Of a stretch of 64,000 bases of DNA, positions 42,801-54,307 are shown in pieces (within the stretch, counting starts at the first letter, position 1; each line of letters starts with the position of its first letter). Below the pieces are notes generated by a model that saw only the letters and a program-made list of their open reading frames with translations, was not told where the DNA came from and ran no database searches. The position numbers and the translations under genes are program-made. This DNA comes from Amycolatopsis albispora (GTDB lineage Bacteria > Actinomycetota > Actinomycetes > Mycobacteriales > Pseudonocardiaceae), in the NCBI RefSeq assembly GCF_003312875.1, contig NZ_CP015163.1, positions 1,612,001 through 1,676,000 of the forward strand. Direction: 5' to 3'.

Positions 42801-45800
42801 ACGAGTCGGGGCAGCGCGCGCTGAGCGTGCACTCGCGCCCGGCGGAGTCCGATGACGAAGCCTGGACGCGGCATGCGACCGGCACACTGACTGCGGCGGT
42901 AGGAACGGCGGGGGAGCCGGTGGCCCGGCCGTCCGGCGCGGTGCGGATCGAGCTCGGCCACGCCTACAAACGCCTTTCCGAGGCGGGCCTTTCCTACGGG
43001 CCGGAGTTCCAGGCACTGCGGGCGGCCGCGACAGCGGACGGCGAGGTCTACGCCGAGGTACGCCTGCCGGGTGAGGCCGCGGGCTTCGGCGTGCACCCGG
43101 TGCTCCTCGATGCCGCCCTGCACGCCCTGCAACTCGACGCGCCTCGCGTTCCGGTCTCCTGGCAAGGACTCACGCTGCACGCAACGGGCGCGACCGCGGT
43201 CCGCGCGCGCTTCACCGCCATCGGCCCGGACACCTACCGGCTGCGGATGGACGACGAAGCCGGGCAGCCGGTGGTGGCCGCCGACGCGGTGGTGCTCGGC
43301 CCGCTCCCGGCCCGCCAGCTGGCCGCCGCCCGCCGTGGCTCCGGTGATCTGTACACAGTGGACTGGCAGGCCGTCGCCGCGCCGCGGGGCGGCGACACGT
43401 CCGGCTGGGCCGTGCTGGGCGATGGCTCACCGCTGCCGGGCATCGACACCGTCGCCGACCTGGCCGCGGCACGTGAGAACGTGCCGGAAGTCCTGCTCGT
43501 GCCGGGTGCGCCGCGAACCGCGCTGGATGCGGGTGAGGTGCACGAGACCACTCGGACAACGCTGGCGTTGCTGCAGTCCTGGCTTGCCGAACAGCGGTTC
43601 GCCGATTCGAAGCTGGTGTTCGTCACCGGCGACGCCGCCGTGTGGGGCCTCGTCCGTTCCGCGCAGACCGAGCATCCCGGCCGATTCGTCCTGGTGGACC
43701 TCGACGAAGGCGACGCGGACCTGCTCCCGGCCGCCATCGCCTCGGGTGAACCCCAGCTCGCGATCCGCGCCGGTGCCGTCGAAGTGCCCCGGCTCGCGCG
43801 GGCCACGGCCGCCGGTGAGTCCCCGGCGCTGGACCCGGACGGCACCGTGCTGATCACCGGTGCCACCGGTGCGCTGGGCAGCATGGTCGCCCGCCACCTG
43901 GTCACCGCCCACGGGGTTCGCCACCTCCTGCTGCTCAGCCGTCGCGGCGAAGCGGCCCCGGGCGCGGCGGACCTGATGGCCGAGCTGACCGAACTCGGCG
44001 CGACCGCGGCGCTGCACGCCGTGGATGCGGCGGACCGGGCGGCGCTCGCCCGCGTGCTGGGCGAGGTCCCGGCCGCGCACCCGCTGACCGCCGTGGTGCA
44101 CGCGGCCGGTGCGCTGGCCGACGGCACCATCGAAAACCTGCGGCCGGAGCAGCTCGGGACGGCATTGCGGCCCAAGGTGGACGCCGCGCTGAACCTGCAC
44201 GAGCTGACCTCGGACCTGGCCGCCTTTGTGCTGTTCTCCTCGATCGCGGGCACCTTCGGCAGCCCCGGCCAGGGCAACTACGCCGCCGCGAACGCCTGGG
44301 TGGACGCGCTGGCCCGGCACCGCCACGCCGAAGGGCTCCCGGCGGTGGCGCTGCCGTGGGGGCTGTGGGCCGAGCAGAGCGGGATGACCGGGCACCTGGC
44401 CGACACCGACCGCGCGCGCCTGGCCCGTGACGGCTTCATCGCGCTGTCCTCGGACGAGGGCCTGGCCCTGTTCGACGCCGCCCTCCGCAGCGGTGACCCG
44501 GTGCCGGTGCCCGTGCGGTTGAACGTGGCGGCGCTGCGGGCACGTGCCGAGCAGGTGCCCGCGGTCCTGCGTGGCCTCGCCGGTGCCCCCGCCCGGCGGA
44601 CCGCCGCCGAACCCGAGCATTCGCTGCGTGCCCGCCTGGCCGGGCTGACCCGCTCCGAGCAGGAGCACGCGTTGCTGGACCTGGTCTGCGACCGCGCCGC
44701 GGCCGTGCTGGGTCACGAGTCGGCGGCGGCCGTGGCCGCCAGCCGGGCGTTCAAGGACCAGGGCTTCGACTCGCTGACCGCCGTGGAACTGCGCAACCGG
44801 CTGCACGAGGCGACCGCGGTCCGCCTGCCCACGACCGTCGTGTTCGACCACCCGACGCCGGAAGCACTGGCCCGCCACCTTCACGGGGAACTGCTCGGTG
44901 CCACCGCGGCCGCTCCGGTGGTGGCCGCTCCGGCCGCCGACGAGCCGATCGCGATCGTCGGCATGAGCTGCCGGTTCCCGGGCGGGGTGCGCTCCCCGGA
45001 GGACCTGTGGGAGCTGCTCGCCGCCGGCGGTGACGCCATTTCGGAATTCCCCGCCGACCGCGGCTGGGACCTCGATGCCCTCTTCGATCCGGACCCGGAC
45101 CGGCCGGGCAAGAGCTACGTGCGCGAAGGCGGGTTCCTGCACGATGCGCCGTTCTTCGACGCGGCCCTGTTCGGTGTCTCACCGCGTGAGGCGCTGGCGA
45201 TGGATCCGCAGCAGCGGCTGCTGCTGGAGATCACCTGGGAACTGTTCGAGCGCGCCGGGATCGACCCGGCTTCGTTGCGGGGCAGCAAAACCGGGGTTTT
45301 CGCCGGGACGAACGGCCAGGACTACACCCCGCTGCTGGCGGACACCGAGGACGGCGGCGAGGGTTACCTGATCACCGGCGGCGCGGGGAGCGTGCTGTCC
45401 GGGCGCGTCGCCTACACCTTCGGCCTCGAAGGCCCCGCGGTCACCGTGGACACCGCGTGCTCGTCGTCCCTGGTCGCGCTGCACCTGGCCGGGCAGGCCC
45501 TGCGCCAGGGCGAATGCTCCCTGGCCGTGGCCGGTGGGGTGACGGTGATGTCGTCACCCGCGGCCTTTGTCGAGTTCAGCAAGCAGCGCGGGCTGGCCCC
45601 GGACGGGCGCTGCCGTGCCTTCTCCGCGGACGCGGACGGCACCGGCTGGGGTGAGGGCGCGGGTGTGCTGCTGCTGGAACGCCTTTCGGACGCACGGCGC
45701 AACGGTCACCGTGTGCTGGCGGTGGTGCGGGGGAGCGCGATCAACCAGGACGGCGCCAGCAACGGGCTGACCGCGCCGAACGGGCCGTCGCAGCAGCGGG

Positions 45801-48800
45801 TGATCCAGCAGGCGCTGGCGAGCGCGGGTCTGTCCACTGTGGATGTCGATGCGGTGGAGGCACATGGAACGGGCACCAAGCTCGGCGACCCGATCGAGGC
45901 GGAGGCGCTGCTGGCGACGTACGGGCAGGGGCGCGAGCGTCCGTTGTGGCTGGGTTCGGTGAAGTCGAACCTCGGGCACACGCAGGCCGCCGCCGGGGTG
46001 GCCGGCGTGATCAAGGTGGTGCAGTCGATGGTGGCGGGCACGCTGCCAAAGACCCTGCACGCCGAGCAGCCGACCCCGCACGTCGACTGGGCCGCCGGGG
46101 CGGTGCGCCTGCTCGGCGAGGCGACCCCGTGGCCGGAAACCGGGGCGCCGCGCCGGGCCGCGGTGTCCTCGTTCGGCATCAGCGGCACCAACGCGCACGT
46201 GGTCCTCGAACAGGGCCCACCCGAGCCGGACGCCGCTCCGCAGGAGGCCGCCCGCTCACTCCCGGTGGTGCCGTGGGTGGTCTCCGCGGAGACCGAACCG
46301 GCGTTGCATGCCCAGCTCGCCAGCCTTCGCGCGTTGCCGGATTCGGTGGACGTGGCGTATTCGCTGGCGACCACCCGCGCGGCGCTGCGGCACCGGGCGG
46401 TGCTGGTGAACGGTGCCGTGATCGCCGAGGGCGTCGCCGAGCGCGGCAAGCTCGCGTTGCTCTTCGGCGGTCAGGGTTCGCAGCGGTGTGGGATGGGTCG
46501 TGAGCTGGCGGCGGAGTTTCCGGTGTTCGCGGAGGCTTTTGCCGAGGTGTGTGCGGGTTTTGAGGAGTCGGTTGCCGAGGTGGTGTTGGGTTCGGATGAG
46601 GGGTTGTTGAGTCGGACGCGGTATGCGCAGGCGGGGTTGTTCGCGCTTGAGGTGGCGTTGTTCCGGTTGGTGTCGAGTTGGGGTGTGCGGCCGGATTATT
46701 TGCTGGGGCATTCGATTGGTGAGGTTTCGGCGGCTTATGTGGCCGGGGTGTTTTCGCTGGAGGACGCCTGTCGTCTGGTCGACGCTCGTGGCCGCTTGAT
46801 GCAGGAACTGCCCGCCGGTGGAGCCATGATGACGATCGAGGCTGCGGAAGCCGAAGTGCTGCGCTCCCTTGCCGACCATGGCGGCCGGGCCGCCGTCGCG
46901 GCGATCAACGGTCCAATGTCGACAGTGCTCTCCGGCGACGAGGACACGGTAGCCCAGATTGCCGCGCTGTGGCGGGAACGCGGTCGCCGCACCAAGCGAC
47001 TCCGCGTGAGCCACGCGTTCCATTCCCCCTTGATGGAACCGATGCTGGCCGAGTTCCGCCGGGTCGCCGAAGGGATCGAGTACGCGCCGCCGCGCATCCC
47101 GGTGGTGTCGAACCTGACCGGTGAAGTCGCAACGGACCTCAACGACCCGGAGCACTGGGTCACCCACGTCCGGGAAGCCGTGCGGTTCGCCGACGGGGTC
47201 CGCTTCCTGCGTGACCAGGGGGTGACGGCGTTCCTCGAACTGGGCGCCGACGGAACCCTGTCCGGCATGGCGGGCGACTGCCTGGCCGAATCGACCGGCA
47301 CGGAAAGCCTGAGCGTGGTGCCGGTCCTGCGCCGCGACCAGCCCGAGTCGCACGCCGCGACGACGGCGTTGGCGCGCCTGTACGTCCACGGGGTCTCGCT
47401 GGACTGGGAATCGGTGTTCGCCGGAACCGGCGCCCGGCGGGTCGAGCTGCCCACCTACGCCTTCGACCGGCAGCGGTTCTGGCCGGTCGGATCCACTGTG
47501 GACATTACGGAGAACTGGCGGTACCAGGTCACCTGGCGGCCGTGCCCCACCGGAACCTCGAAGGACCTGACCGGCACGTGGCTGGTCGCCGTGCCTGCGA
47601 CGCACACCGGCAACGAGCTGGTGACGAGCGTGGTGCACGCGCTGACCCAGCACGGCGCGCGGCCGGTTCAGCTCCCGCTCACCGACGCGGACCTCGATCG
47701 CGCGGTACTCGCCGAACGCCTCGGCGCCGAGCAGCCGAGCGGGGTGCTGTCCCTGTCCGCCGGGCTCGGCCTCACGGTCAGCCTGGTGCAGGCGCTCGGG
47801 GACGCCGGGATCGACGCGCCGCTGTGGTGCGCGACCACGGACGCCGCCGACCCGGACCAGGCGCGGCTCTGGGGACTCGGCCGGGTCGTCGGCCTGGAAC
47901 ACCCGGATCGCTGGGGCGGGCTGATCGACCTGCCGGAGCCCGTCGGCGAGCAGGCGGCGGAGCTGCTGTGCGCGGCGCTGTCCGGTTCGACCGGCGAAAA
48001 CGAACTGCGGGTGCGTGAGTCCGGCCTGTTCGCCCGTCGCCTGGTGCGTGCGCCGCGGCCGGTGGTCAAGCGCCGCTGGAAGCCGCAGGGCACCGTGCTG
48101 GTCACCGGCGGCACCGGCGCGCTGGGTGCCGAGGTGGCACGCTGGCTGGCCGGTGCGGGCTGCGCGCACGTGGTGCTCGCGAGCCGCCGGGGTCCGCAGG
48201 CACCCGGCGCGGCCGAGCTGGCCGCCGAACTCACCGCCCTCGGCACCCGCGTCAGCATCGAGGCCTGCGACTTCGCCGACCGCGCGGACGCCGCGCGCCT
48301 GCTCGCCGAACACCCGCCGACGGCCGTGGTGCACACGGCGGGTGTGCTCGACGACTGCCTGGTGGACTCGCTGACACCCGAGCGGTTCGACGAGGTCCTG
48401 CGCAGCAAGGCCGAGGCCGCACGCAACCTCCACGAACTCACCGCCGACCTGTCCGCGTTCGTGCTGTTCAGCTCGCTGGCGGGCGTGCTCGGCAACGCGG
48501 GCCAGGGCAACTACGCGGCAGCCAACGCGTATCTCGACGCACTGGCCGAGCAACGGCGTTCCCTCGGTCTTCCGGCGACTTCGGTGGCCTGGGGCCCGTG
48601 GGCGGAGGCGGGCATGGCCACCGGGCACGCGGCCGCGACGCGGGTGAGCCGGAGCGGCGCCCGCCCGATGGCACCCGCGTCCGCGATCCACGCGCTGCAG
48701 CAGGCGCTCGACGCCGACGACACCTGCGTGACGGTCGCCGACGTCGATTGGTCGCGGTCCGCGCCGACGCGTGTCCTCACCGAACTCACCGCGGCGGCCC

Positions 48801-51800
48801 CGGCGCCCACGCCGGCGGTGGCCGAACTGCCCGCCGCCGAACGCGGGCACGCCCTGCTGGAACTGGTGCGCACGCACGTCGCCGCCGTGCTCGGGCACGC
48901 CACCACCGACGCCATCGGGCCACGGCGGAGCTTCAAGGAACTGGGCTTCGACTCCCTGACCGCGGTCGAACTCCGCAACCAGCTCAGCGCCGCCACCGGG
49001 CTGCGCCTGAAGGCGGGCGCGGTCTTCGACTACCCGACCCCGGAGGCACTGGCCGAGCACCTCGGCACGGAGTTGTCCGGCGTGCCGCAGGCCACCGCCG
49101 AAGCGGCGCCTGCCGCGGCCGACGAGCCGCTGGCCATCGTCGGCATGGCCTGCCGGTTCCCCGGTGGCGTGCAGACCCCGGAGGACCTGTGGCGCCTGCT
49201 CTCCGACGGCGCCGACGGGATCACCGCTTTCCCGGCGGACCGCGGCTGGGACGTCGACAACCTCTACGACCCCGACCCGGACCGGCCGGGCAAGAGCTAC
49301 GTGCGCGAGGGCGGCTTCCTGGCCGACGCGGCGGGCTTCGACCCGGAGTTCTTCGGCATCTCACCGCGTGAGGCGCTGGCGATGGACCCCCAGCAACGGC
49401 TGCTGCTGGAGACCTCTTGGGAGGCGTTCGAGCGCGCCGGGATCGACCCGGTTTCGCTGCGCGGCAGCAAAACCGGTGTGTTCGCCGGAACCAACGGCCA
49501 GGACTACGCCACCCGGCTGACCACGGTGCCCGACGAGCTGGAAGGCCATCTCGGCACCGGCAACTCGGCCAGCGTGCTGTCCGGTCGCGTGGCCTACGCG
49601 CTCGGCCTGGAGGGCCCGGCGGTCACCGTGGACACCGCGTGCTCGTCGTCGCTGGTCGCCTTGCACTGGGCCGGTCAGGCGCTGCGCTCTGGCGAATGCT
49701 CGCTGGCGCTGGCGGGCGGGGTGACGGTGATGTCCACACCGGACACCTTCGTCGCGTTCAGCCGCCAGCGCGGCTTGGCCGCCGACGGTCGCTGCAAGCC
49801 CTTCGCCGCCGCCGCGGACGGCACCGGCTGGGGTGAGGGCGCGGGTGTGCTGCTGCTCGAACGCCTTTCCGACGCGCGGCGCAACGGTCATCGCGTGCTG
49901 GCGGTGGTGCGGGGGAGCGCGATCAATCAGGACGGTGCGAGCAACGGGCTGACCGCGCCGAACGGGCCGTCGCAGCAGCGGGTGATCCAGCAGGCGCTGG
50001 CGAGCGCCGGTTTGTCCACTGTGGATGTCGATGCGGTGGAAGCACACGGGACGGGGACGCGGCTGGGTGATCCGATCGAGGCGGAGGCGCTGCTGGCGAC
50101 GTACGGGCAGGGTCGCGAGCGTCCGTTGTGGCTGGGGTCGGTGAAGTCGAACCTGGGGCACACGCAGGCCGCCGCCGGGGTCGCCGGAGTGCTGAAGATG
50201 GTGCTGGCGATGCGGCACGGCCTGCTGCCCAGGACGTTGCACGTGGACGAGCCGACCCCGTACGTGGACTGGTCCGGTGGCGCGGTGTCGCTGCTGACCG
50301 AGCCGGTGCCGTGGCAGGCGGGGGACCGGCCGCTGCGTGCGGGCGTTTCCTCGTTCGGGATCAGCGGCACCAACGCACACGTCATCCTCGAACAGGCGCC
50401 ACCGGTGGAGGCCGAGCCGGCTCCGGACGAGCCGCGGACGCTGCCGTTCCTGTTGTCGGCCAGCAACGAACCCGGCCTGCGTGCGCAGGCGGGCCAGTTG
50501 CTCGGGCACCTCGAGGCACATCCGGAACTTCCGCCCGCCGACGTCGCGCTGACGCTCGCGACCTCGCGTGCCTCGCTCGCGCACCGCGCCGGGCTGATCG
50601 CCGGGAGCCGGGACGACCTCGTGCGGGACCTCGGTGCGTTCGCCAGGGGCGAGTCGCCGCTGGGCTCGGTTCGCGGTGTGGCCGGAAGTGGTGGCCTGGC
50701 CTTCCTTTTTGGCGGTCAGGGTTCGCAGCGGTGCGGGATGGGTCGTGAGCTGGCGGCGGAGTTTCCGGTGTTCGCGGAGGCTTTTGCCGAGGTGTGTGCG
50801 GGTTTTGAGGAGACGGTTGCCGAGGTGGTGTTGGGTTCGGATGAGGAGTTGTTGAGTCAGACGCGGTATGCGCAGGCGGGGTTGTTCGCGCTTGAGGTGG
50901 CGTTGTTCCGGTTGGTGTCGAGTTGGGGTGTGCGGCCGGATTATTTGCTGGGGCATTCGATTGGTGAAGTGTCGGCGGCTTATGTGGCCGGGGTGTTTTC
51001 GTTGGAGGATGCCTGCCGTCTGGTTGACGCTCGTGGCCGCTTGATGCAGGAACTGCCCGCCGGCGGCGCGATGATCGCCGTGCGGGCCACCGAGGACGAG
51101 GTGCTCGCCGTGCTGCCCGACGACGTCGCGATCGCCGCGGTCAACGGGCCCGACTCCGTTGTGCTGTCCGGAGTGGACAAAGCCGTCACCGCGTTCGCCG
51201 AGCACTGGGCCCGTGAAGGGCGCAAGACCAAGCGCCTGCGGGTGAGCCACGCCTTCCACTCGCCCCTGATGGAGCCCATGCTGGCCGAATTCCGGCGGGT
51301 GGCCGAGCAACTCCAGTTCTCCGCGCCGGAGATTCCGATCGTCTCGGATGTGACCGGTGACCTCGCCGACCCGGAGCAGTTGTGCTCGCCGGACTACTGG
51401 GTCGAGCACGTCCGCCGGACCGTGCGGTTCGCCGACGGCGTCACCGCGCTGACCGGCCGCGGCGTGACCACCTTCCTCGAACTGGGCGCGGACGGCGCGT
51501 TGTCCGGCATGGCCCAGGACTGCGCGGACGGGGTGGCGACCGTGCCCGCGCTGCGCCCCCGCCGCCCGGAAGCGCAGGCGGTGATGACGGCGCTGGCCAC
51601 CCTGCACGTCCAGGGCGTCGAGATCGACTGGACACCGGTGTTCCCCGGTGCCCAGCGGGCGGACCTGCCCACCTATGCCTTCCAGCGCGGCCGGTACTGG
51701 CTCGACGCCACGGCTTCGGCCGGGGGAGCGGCACACCCGTTCTTCAGCTCGGCGGTCGTGCGCGCGGACGGCGACGGAGCCCTGCTCACCGGAACCCTCT

Positions 51801-54307
51801 CGCTGGCCGCGCAGCCCTGGCTCGCCGACCACGAGGTGATGGGCACCGTGGTGCTGCCGGGTACCGCCTATGTGGAGATGGCCATTCGCGGCGGTGACGC
51901 AATCGGCTGCGGTCATCTGGAATCGCTGACCCTGGAAACCCCGTTGGCCCTGCCCGCGCAGGGCGGCGCCGAGGTGCAGCTGGCCATCGGGGGTGCCGAC
52001 AACACCGGCAGGCACCAGCTGACCGTGCACGCCCGGCCCACCGGCGGCGACGAATGGACCTGCCACGCCCGCGGTGTCCTGACGCGTGCGGAGCCGGTGG
52101 TGCCCGCGTCACCGGCGGTGTGGCCGCCGGAAGGCGCCGAGCGCGCGGACGTCAGCGGCTTCTACGAGCAGCTGGCCGAGCAGGGCTACGGCTACGGCCC
52201 GGCCTTCCGCGGCCTGCGGGCGGTCTGGCGCCGGGGCGACGAGCTGTTCGCTGAGGTGGCCCTGCCGCCGGAGCAGGCCGCGGCGACGAGCCAGTTCGGC
52301 CTGCACCCGGCCCTGCTGGACGCCGCGTTGCACGCCAACCGGCTCGCGGCCGACGCCCGGGCCCGCGTGCCGTTCTGCTGGGAGGGCGTGACCCTGCACG
52401 CCACCGGCGCCACCGAGGTCCGCGTGCAACTGACCACCGGCGCCGACGGTGCCGTCTCGCTCCAGCTCACCGACCAGGCGGGCGAACCGGTGGCCTCGGT
52501 GGACAGCCTGGTCTCGCTGCCGGTGACCGAGCAGAGGCCGGCGGGGCAGGGCGCGCTGTACCGCGTCGACTGGACCGCCAGGACACTCACCGGTGCCCGC
52601 CAGGAGTGGACCGACCACGGTGAAGTGCCTGCCGGCGGGCCCGCGCCGGAAGTGGTGGTGTTCCGGGCGGAGACCCCGCCCGGGGCTTGGCCGTCGGCGG
52701 CGCGGGCCGTCACCGGAAGCGTGCTGCGCGTGCTGCAGGAGTGGCTCGCGGACACGCGGTTCAGCGAATCGCGGCTGGTCGTGCTCACCCGGGGCGCGGT
52801 CTCCGCGCAGCCGGGGGAGGCCGCCGATCCGGCGACCGCGCCGGTCTGGGGCCTGGTGCGCTCCGCCCAGACCGAGCATCCCGGCCGGTTCACCCTGGTG
52901 GACCTCGATGACCACCACACCTCGTGGCAGCCGCTGCATTCGGTGGTGGCGAGCGAGGAACCGCAGCTCGCCATCCGAGCCGGAACCGCCTTCGTGCCGA
53001 GGCTGGTGCGGTCGCGGGCTTCGGCGGACGATTCACCGTTCGGCCCGGCGGGCACGGTCCTGGTCACCGGAGCGTCCGGGGTGCTCGGCGGCCTGGTGGC
53101 ACGCCACCTGGTCACCACGCACGACGTGCGGCGGCTGGTCCTGGTGAGCAGGCGTGGCGCTCCGGCCGACCTGGTGGCGGAGCTGACCGGGCTCGGTGCG
53201 TCGGTCACCACCGCCGCGTGTGACGTCGCCGATCGGGACGCCCTCGCCGCTGTGCTCGCCGGCCAGCCGATCACCGGCGTGGTGCACACCGCCGGGGTGG
53301 TCGAGGACGCGGTGCTCGAATCGCTCACCCCGGACCACCTCGACCGCGTTTTCCAGGCCAAAGTGGACGGTACGGCGGTGCTGCACGAGCTGACCGCCGA
53401 CCTGCCGCTCACGGCGTTCGTGGTGTTCTCCTCCGCGGCCACCACGCTCGGTGCGCCCGGGCAGGCGAACTACGCCGCCGCCAACGCCTTCGCCGACGCG
53501 CTTGCCGCGCACCGGCGCGCCCGTGGCCTTCCGGCCGTGTCGCTGGCCTGGGGCATGTGGGCCGAACGCAGTGGCATGACCGCGGAGCTGGCCGACGGCG
53601 ACCTGCGGCGCCTGGCGCGCAACGGCATCGCGCCGCTGTCCACTGAGGACGGGCTGCGCCTGTTCGACACGGCGGTCGCGGCGGGTGACCCCGCACTGGC
53701 GCCGATCCGGCTGACCACCAGCGCACTGCGGGAACCGGTCCCGGCGCTGCTGCGTGAGCTGGCACCGGCTCCGGCCCGCCGGGTGGTGAGCCAGGCCGAG
53801 ACCGCGGACAGCCTGGCACGCCGGATCACCGGGCAGTCACCGGAGGAACGGGAAACCACCGTGCTGGAACTGGTGCGCGCGCAGGTGGCCGAAGTGCTCG
53901 GGTTCGCATCGGCGAAGGAGATCGACGACGAGCGCGGCTTCCTCGAAATGGGCTTCGACTCGCTGACCGCGGTCGAGCTGCGCAACCGGCTGAACACCGC
54001 GACCGGGCTCCGGCTGTCGTCCACCCTGCTGTTCGACTACCCGACCCCGGCGCTGCTCACCCGGCGCCTGCTGGACGGCCTGGTGACCGAGGACGCCGGC
54101 CCGGCCGATCCGCTCGGCGAACTGGACCGCCTCGACGCCGTGTTCGCCGGGTCGGCCCCGGAACTGCGCGCGGAACTGGTGAACCGGATGCGGGAAATGG
54201 TCGCGAAATGGCGGTCGGACCAGTCGGCGCAGCCCGCGCGGCGGCTCGATTCGGCCACACCGGACGAACTGTTCGACTTCATCGACAACGATCTCGGGGT
54301 GTCCTGA
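38822..54307 (+). CDS. Type I PKS: rest of loading module and extension modules 1-3
   Basis: 5161 residues from GTG 38822, the first possible start after the TGA; no ribosome site supports it, and the true gene probably began at 36878. Order: remnant KR (no GxGxx[12 protein letters not shown] instead) and ACP (Ser codon 39710-39712); M1 KS-AT-DH-KR-ACP; M2 KS-AT-KR-ACP; M3 KS-AT-DH-KR-ACP; C-terminal docking helices (54105-54304). All three KS have DTACSSS, EAHGTGT and KSNLGH. AT1 has GHSQG and YASH (methylmalonyl type); AT2 and AT3 have GHSIG and HAFH (malonyl type). No ER or thioesterase is present. The next PKS gene starts directly after the stop. Confidence 0.95.
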   Translation: MRPDRFAAVDLAADGSAEEIVSAVRSGEPEVAVRAGVLRVPRLAALTASAEFPELSPAGAAVVIGSADGTAGVLAAHLDAALVDADGELTQPRPPDLVVHAVDVTDDESFALAVESARRAHELAGDSVPLVLVSSAGAALGIDGHPGRAAAAAFLDALAARRAADGRSGFSLSWGSRDEDDTPTGLGRLSAEQLPALFDAARGVRGSQVLAARLDLDTLRDQLGAAPKWVALRRLLDQSTGTSGPEAASLLRNRLTALAPADQDRLLLDLVRAEAGAVVGGTGFPAERAFKELGFDSRGAVALRGRLVAATGVALPATVVFDHPTPAALAARLREELLGEAETEAASVPAPTAEADEPIAIVGMGCRLPGGVSSPADLWRLVAERTDAVSGFPDDRGWDLVGLADPASADFSAVREGGFLYDAGEFDAEFFGISPREALAMDPQQRLLLEVAWETLERAGLDPLSLRGTATGVFAGAMFHDYGSGAGALPDEVKGYLSTGGAGSVVSGRVAYTLGLEGPAVTVDTACSSSLVALHLAAQALRAGECELALAGGVAVMATPEVFAEFTRQRGLAADGRCKSFAAAADGTGWSEGAGLVLLERLSDARRNGHRVLAVVRGSAVNQDGASNGLTAPNGRSQQRVIRQALANAGLSTVDVDAVEAHGTGTTLGDPIEAEALLATYGRDRAPGQPLWLGSLKSNLGHTQAAAGVAGVIKTVLALRHGLLPRTLHVDEPSPRIDWSSGAVELLTEAMPWPETGRARRAGVSSFGVSGTNAHVILEEAPEQGTAEQAEPGVAGPVPLVWSAKSEAALLDQVRRLRDFAEAEPEVPLVALGRALTARSRFGHRAVLVARDRADLAAAERTAIRGVAAEDPGKVVFVFPGQGAQWAGMAVGLLDSSAVFSGRMAECERALAPFTDWSLTAVLRGEAGAPSLDRVDVVQPASFAVMVSLAELWRSYGVEPAAVVGHSQGEIAAAVVAGALSLDDGARVVALRSQALSELSGRGGMMSVALPAAEVVERLARWGERISVAAVNGPASTVVSGEPEALDEALRALEAEDVRARRIPVDYASHSAQVESIRDRLAELLAPVRPRATTVPFYSTVDDAWADDLGGTYWYRNLRQTVHFGQATRALLGAGHGVFLEVSPHPVLSMAIQETADEVGRDAVVVGSLRRDEGGLDRFLTSVAEAHVRGVPVDWTAALGEGGPPVDLPTYAFQRKRYWLESGRAAGDAGEFGLARGDHPQLTAVLRLAGTGSTVLTGVLSPRTQPWLTDHALLGTACLPAAGIAELALRAADETGGGQVAELTLEAPLVLPERGDVRLQVVVAAPDESGQRALSVHSRPAESDDEAWTRHATGTLTAAVGTAGEPVARPSGAVRIELGHAYKRLSEAGLSYGPEFQALRAAATADGEVYAEVRLPGEAAGFGVHPVLLDAALHALQLDAPRVPVSWQGLTLHATGATAVRARFTAIGPDTYRLRMDDEAGQPVVAADAVVLGPLPARQLAAARRGSGDLYTVDWQAVAAPRGGDTSGWAVLGDGSPLPGIDTVADLAAARENVPEVLLVPGAPRTALDAGEVHETTRTTLALLQSWLAEQRFADSKLVFVTGDAAVWGLVRSAQTEHPGRFVLVDLDEGDADLLPAAIASGEPQLAIRAGAVEVPRLARATAAGESPALDPDGTVLITGATGALGSMVARHLVTAHGVRHLLLLSRRGEAAPGAADLMAELTELGATAALHAVDAADRAALARVLGEVPAAHPLTAVVHAAGALADGTIENLRPEQLGTALRPKVDAALNLHELTSDLAAFVLFSSIAGTFGSPGQGNYAAANAWVDALARHRHAEGLPAVALPWGLWAEQSGMTGHLADTDRARLARDGFIALSSDEGLALFDAALRSGDPVPVPVRLNVAALRARAEQVPAVLRGLAGAPARRTAAEPEHSLRARLAGLTRSEQEHALLDLVCDRAAAVLGHESAAAVAASRAFKDQGFDSLTAVELRNRLHEATAVRLPTTVVFDHPTPEALARHLHGELLGATAAAPVVAAPAADEPIAIVGMSCRFPGGVRSPEDLWELLAAGGDAISEFPADRGWDLDALFDPDPDRPGKSYVREGGFLHDAPFFDAALFGVSPREALAMDPQQRLLLEITWELFERAGIDPASLRGSKTGVFAGTNGQDYTPLLADTEDGGEGYLITGGAGSVLSGRVAYTFGLEGPAVTVDTACSSSLVALHLAGQALRQGECSLAVAGGVTVMSSPAAFVEFSKQRGLAPDGRCRAFSADADGTGWGEGAGVLLLERLSDARRNGHRVLAVVRGSAINQDGASNGLTAPNGPSQQRVIQQALASAGLSTVDVDAVEAHGTGTKLGDPIEAEALLATYGQGRERPLWLGSVKSNLGHTQAAAGVAGVIKVVQSMVAGTLPKTLHAEQPTPHVDWAAGAVRLLGEATPWPETGAPRRAAVSSFGISGTNAHVVLEQGPPEPDAAPQEAARSLPVVPWVVSAETEPALHAQLASLRALPDSVDVAYSLATTRAALRHRAVLVNGAVIAEGVAERGKLALLFGGQGSQRCGMGRELAAEFPVFAEAFAEVCAGFEESVAEVVLGSDEGLLSRTRYAQAGLFALEVALFRLVSSWGVRPDYLLGHSIGEVSAAYVAGVFSLEDACRLVDARGRLMQELPAGGAMMTIEAAEAEVLRSLADHGGRAAVAAINGPMSTVLSGDEDTVAQIAALWRERGRRTKRLRVSHAFHSPLMEPMLAEFRRVAEGIEYAPPRIPVVSNLTGEVATDLNDPEHWVTHVREAVRFADGVRFLRDQGVTAFLELGADGTLSGMAGDCLAESTGTESLSVVPVLRRDQPESHAATTALARLYVHGVSLDWESVFAGTGARRVELPTYAFDRQRFWPVGSTVDITENWRYQVTWRPCPTGTSKDLTGTWLVAVPATHTGNELVTSVVHALTQHGARPVQLPLTDADLDRAVLAERLGAEQPSGVLSLSAGLGLTVSLVQALGDAGIDAPLWCATTDAADPDQARLWGLGRVVGLEHPDRWGGLIDLPEPVGEQAAELLCAALSGSTGENELRVRESGLFARRLVRAPRPVVKRRWKPQGTVLVTGGTGALGAEVARWLAGAGCAHVVLASRRGPQAPGAAELAAELTALGTRVSIEACDFADRADAARLLAEHPPTAVVHTAGVLDDCLVDSLTPERFDEVLRSKAEAARNLHELTADLSAFVLFSSLAGVLGNAGQGNYAAANAYLDALAEQRRSLGLPATSVAWGPWAEAGMATGHAAATRVSRSGARPMAPASAIHALQQALDADDTCVTVADVDWSRSAPTRVLTELTAAAPAPTPAVAELPAAERGHALLELVRTHVAAVLGHATTDAIGPRRSFKELGFDSLTAVELRNQLSAATGLRLKAGAVFDYPTPEALAEHLGTELSGVPQATAEAAPAAADEPLAIVGMACRFPGGVQTPEDLWRLLSDGADGITAFPADRGWDVDNLYDPDPDRPGKSYVREGGFLADAAGFDPEFFGISPREALAMDPQQRLLLETSWEAFERAGIDPVSLRGSKTGVFAGTNGQDYATRLTTVPDELEGHLGTGNSASVLSGRVAYALGLEGPAVTVDTACSSSLVALHWAGQALRSGECSLALAGGVTVMSTPDTFVAFSRQRGLAADGRCKPFAAAADGTGWGEGAGVLLLERLSDARRNGHRVLAVVRGSAINQDGASNGLTAPNGPSQQRVIQQALASAGLSTVDVDAVEAHGTGTRLGDPIEAEALLATYGQGRERPLWLGSVKSNLGHTQAAAGVAGVLKMVLAMRHGLLPRTLHVDEPTPYVDWSGGAVSLLTEPVPWQAGDRPLRAGVSSFGISGTNAHVILEQAPPVEAEPAPDEPRTLPFLLSASNEPGLRAQAGQLLGHLEAHPELPPADVALTLATSRASLAHRAGLIAGSRDDLVRDLGAFARGESPLGSVRGVAGSGGLAFLFGGQGSQRCGMGRELAAEFPVFAEAFAEVCAGFEETVAEVVLGSDEELLSQTRYAQAGLFALEVALFRLVSSWGVRPDYLLGHSIGEVSAAYVAGVFSLEDACRLVDARGRLMQELPAGGAMIAVRATEDEVLAVLPDDVAIAAVNGPDSVVLSGVDKAVTAFAEHWAREGRKTKRLRVSHAFHSPLMEPMLAEFRRVAEQLQFSAPEIPIVSDVTGDLADPEQLCSPDYWVEHVRRTVRFADGVTALTGRGVTTFLELGADGALSGMAQDCADGVATVPALRPRRPEAQAVMTALATLHVQGVEIDWTPVFPGAQRADLPTYAFQRGRYWLDATASAGGAAHPFFSSAVVRADGDGALLTGTLSLAAQPWLADHEVMGTVVLPGTAYVEMAIRGGDAIGCGHLESLTLETPLALPAQGGAEVQLAIGGADNTGRHQLTVHARPTGGDEWTCHARGVLTRAEPVVPASPAVWPPEGAERADVSGFYEQLAEQGYGYGPAFRGLRAVWRRGDELFAEVALPPEQAAATSQFGLHPALLDAALHANRLAADARARVPFCWEGVTLHATGATEVRVQLTTGADGAVSLQLTDQAGEPVASVDSLVSLPVTEQRPAGQGALYRVDWTARTLTGARQEWTDHGEVPAGGPAPEVVVFRAETPPGAWPSAARAVTGSVLRVLQEWLADTRFSESRLVVLTRGAVSAQPGEAADPATAPVWGLVRSAQTEHPGRFTLVDLDDHHTSWQPLHSVVASEEPQLAIRAGTAFVPRLVRSRASADDSPFGPAGTVLVTGASGVLGGLVARHLVTTHDVRRLVLVSRRGAPADLVAELTGLGASVTTAACDVADRDALAAVLAGQPITGVVHTAGVVEDAVLESLTPDHLDRVFQAKVDGTAVLHELTADLPLTAFVVFSSAATTLGAPGQANYAAANAFADALAAHRRARGLPAVSLAWGMWAERSGMTAELADGDLRRLARNGIAPLSTEDGLRLFDTAVAAGDPALAPIRLTTSALREPVPALLRELAPAPARRVVSQAETADSLARRITGQSPEERETTVLELVRAQVAEVLGFASAKEIDDERGFLEMGFDSLTAVELRNRLNTATGLRLSSTLLFDYPTPALLTRRLLDGLVTEDAGPADPLGELDRLDAVFAGSAPELRAELVNRMREMVAKWRSDQSAQPARRLDSATPDELFDFIDNDLGVS
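39890..44890 (+). other. PKS module 1: KS-AT(methylmalonyl)-DH-KR-ACP
   Basis: KS 39890-41160, Cys codon 40400-40402. AT from about 41438, Ser codon 41720-41722, YASH at 42020-42031. DH from about 42530 with [10 protein letters not shown] (intact HxxxGxxxxP) and DAALH. KR with GATGALG (43860 region), SSIAG and GQGNYAAAN, and the loop ALADGT, closer to B-type. ACP Ser codon 44771-44773. Expected product: an aryl alpha-methyl alkene thioester. Confidence 0.88.
44942..49080 (+). other. PKS module 2: KS-AT(malonyl)-KR-ACP
   Basis: KS 44942 to about 46220, Cys codon 45458-45460. AT from 46444 with [11 protein letters not shown] and SHAFHSP. No DH. KR with GGTGALG (48105 region), GVLDD loop (B-type), SSLAG and NYAAAN. 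ACP Ser codon 48953-48955. Expected outcome: beta-hydroxyl without alpha-branch. Confidence 0.9.
49124..54304 (+). other. PKS module 3: KS-AT(malonyl)-DH-KR-ACP and C-terminal docking domain
   Basis: KS 49124 to about 50400. AT from 50694 with GHSIG and HAFHSP. DH from 51732 with [10 protein letters not shown] and DAALH. KR with GASGVLG and GVVEDAV, catalytic Tyr in NYAAAN. ACP Ser codon 53960-53962. The tail [11 protein letters not shown]...[10 protein letters not shown] is a normal head-to-tail docking region to pair with the next protein. Expected outcome: a double bond. Confidence 0.9.
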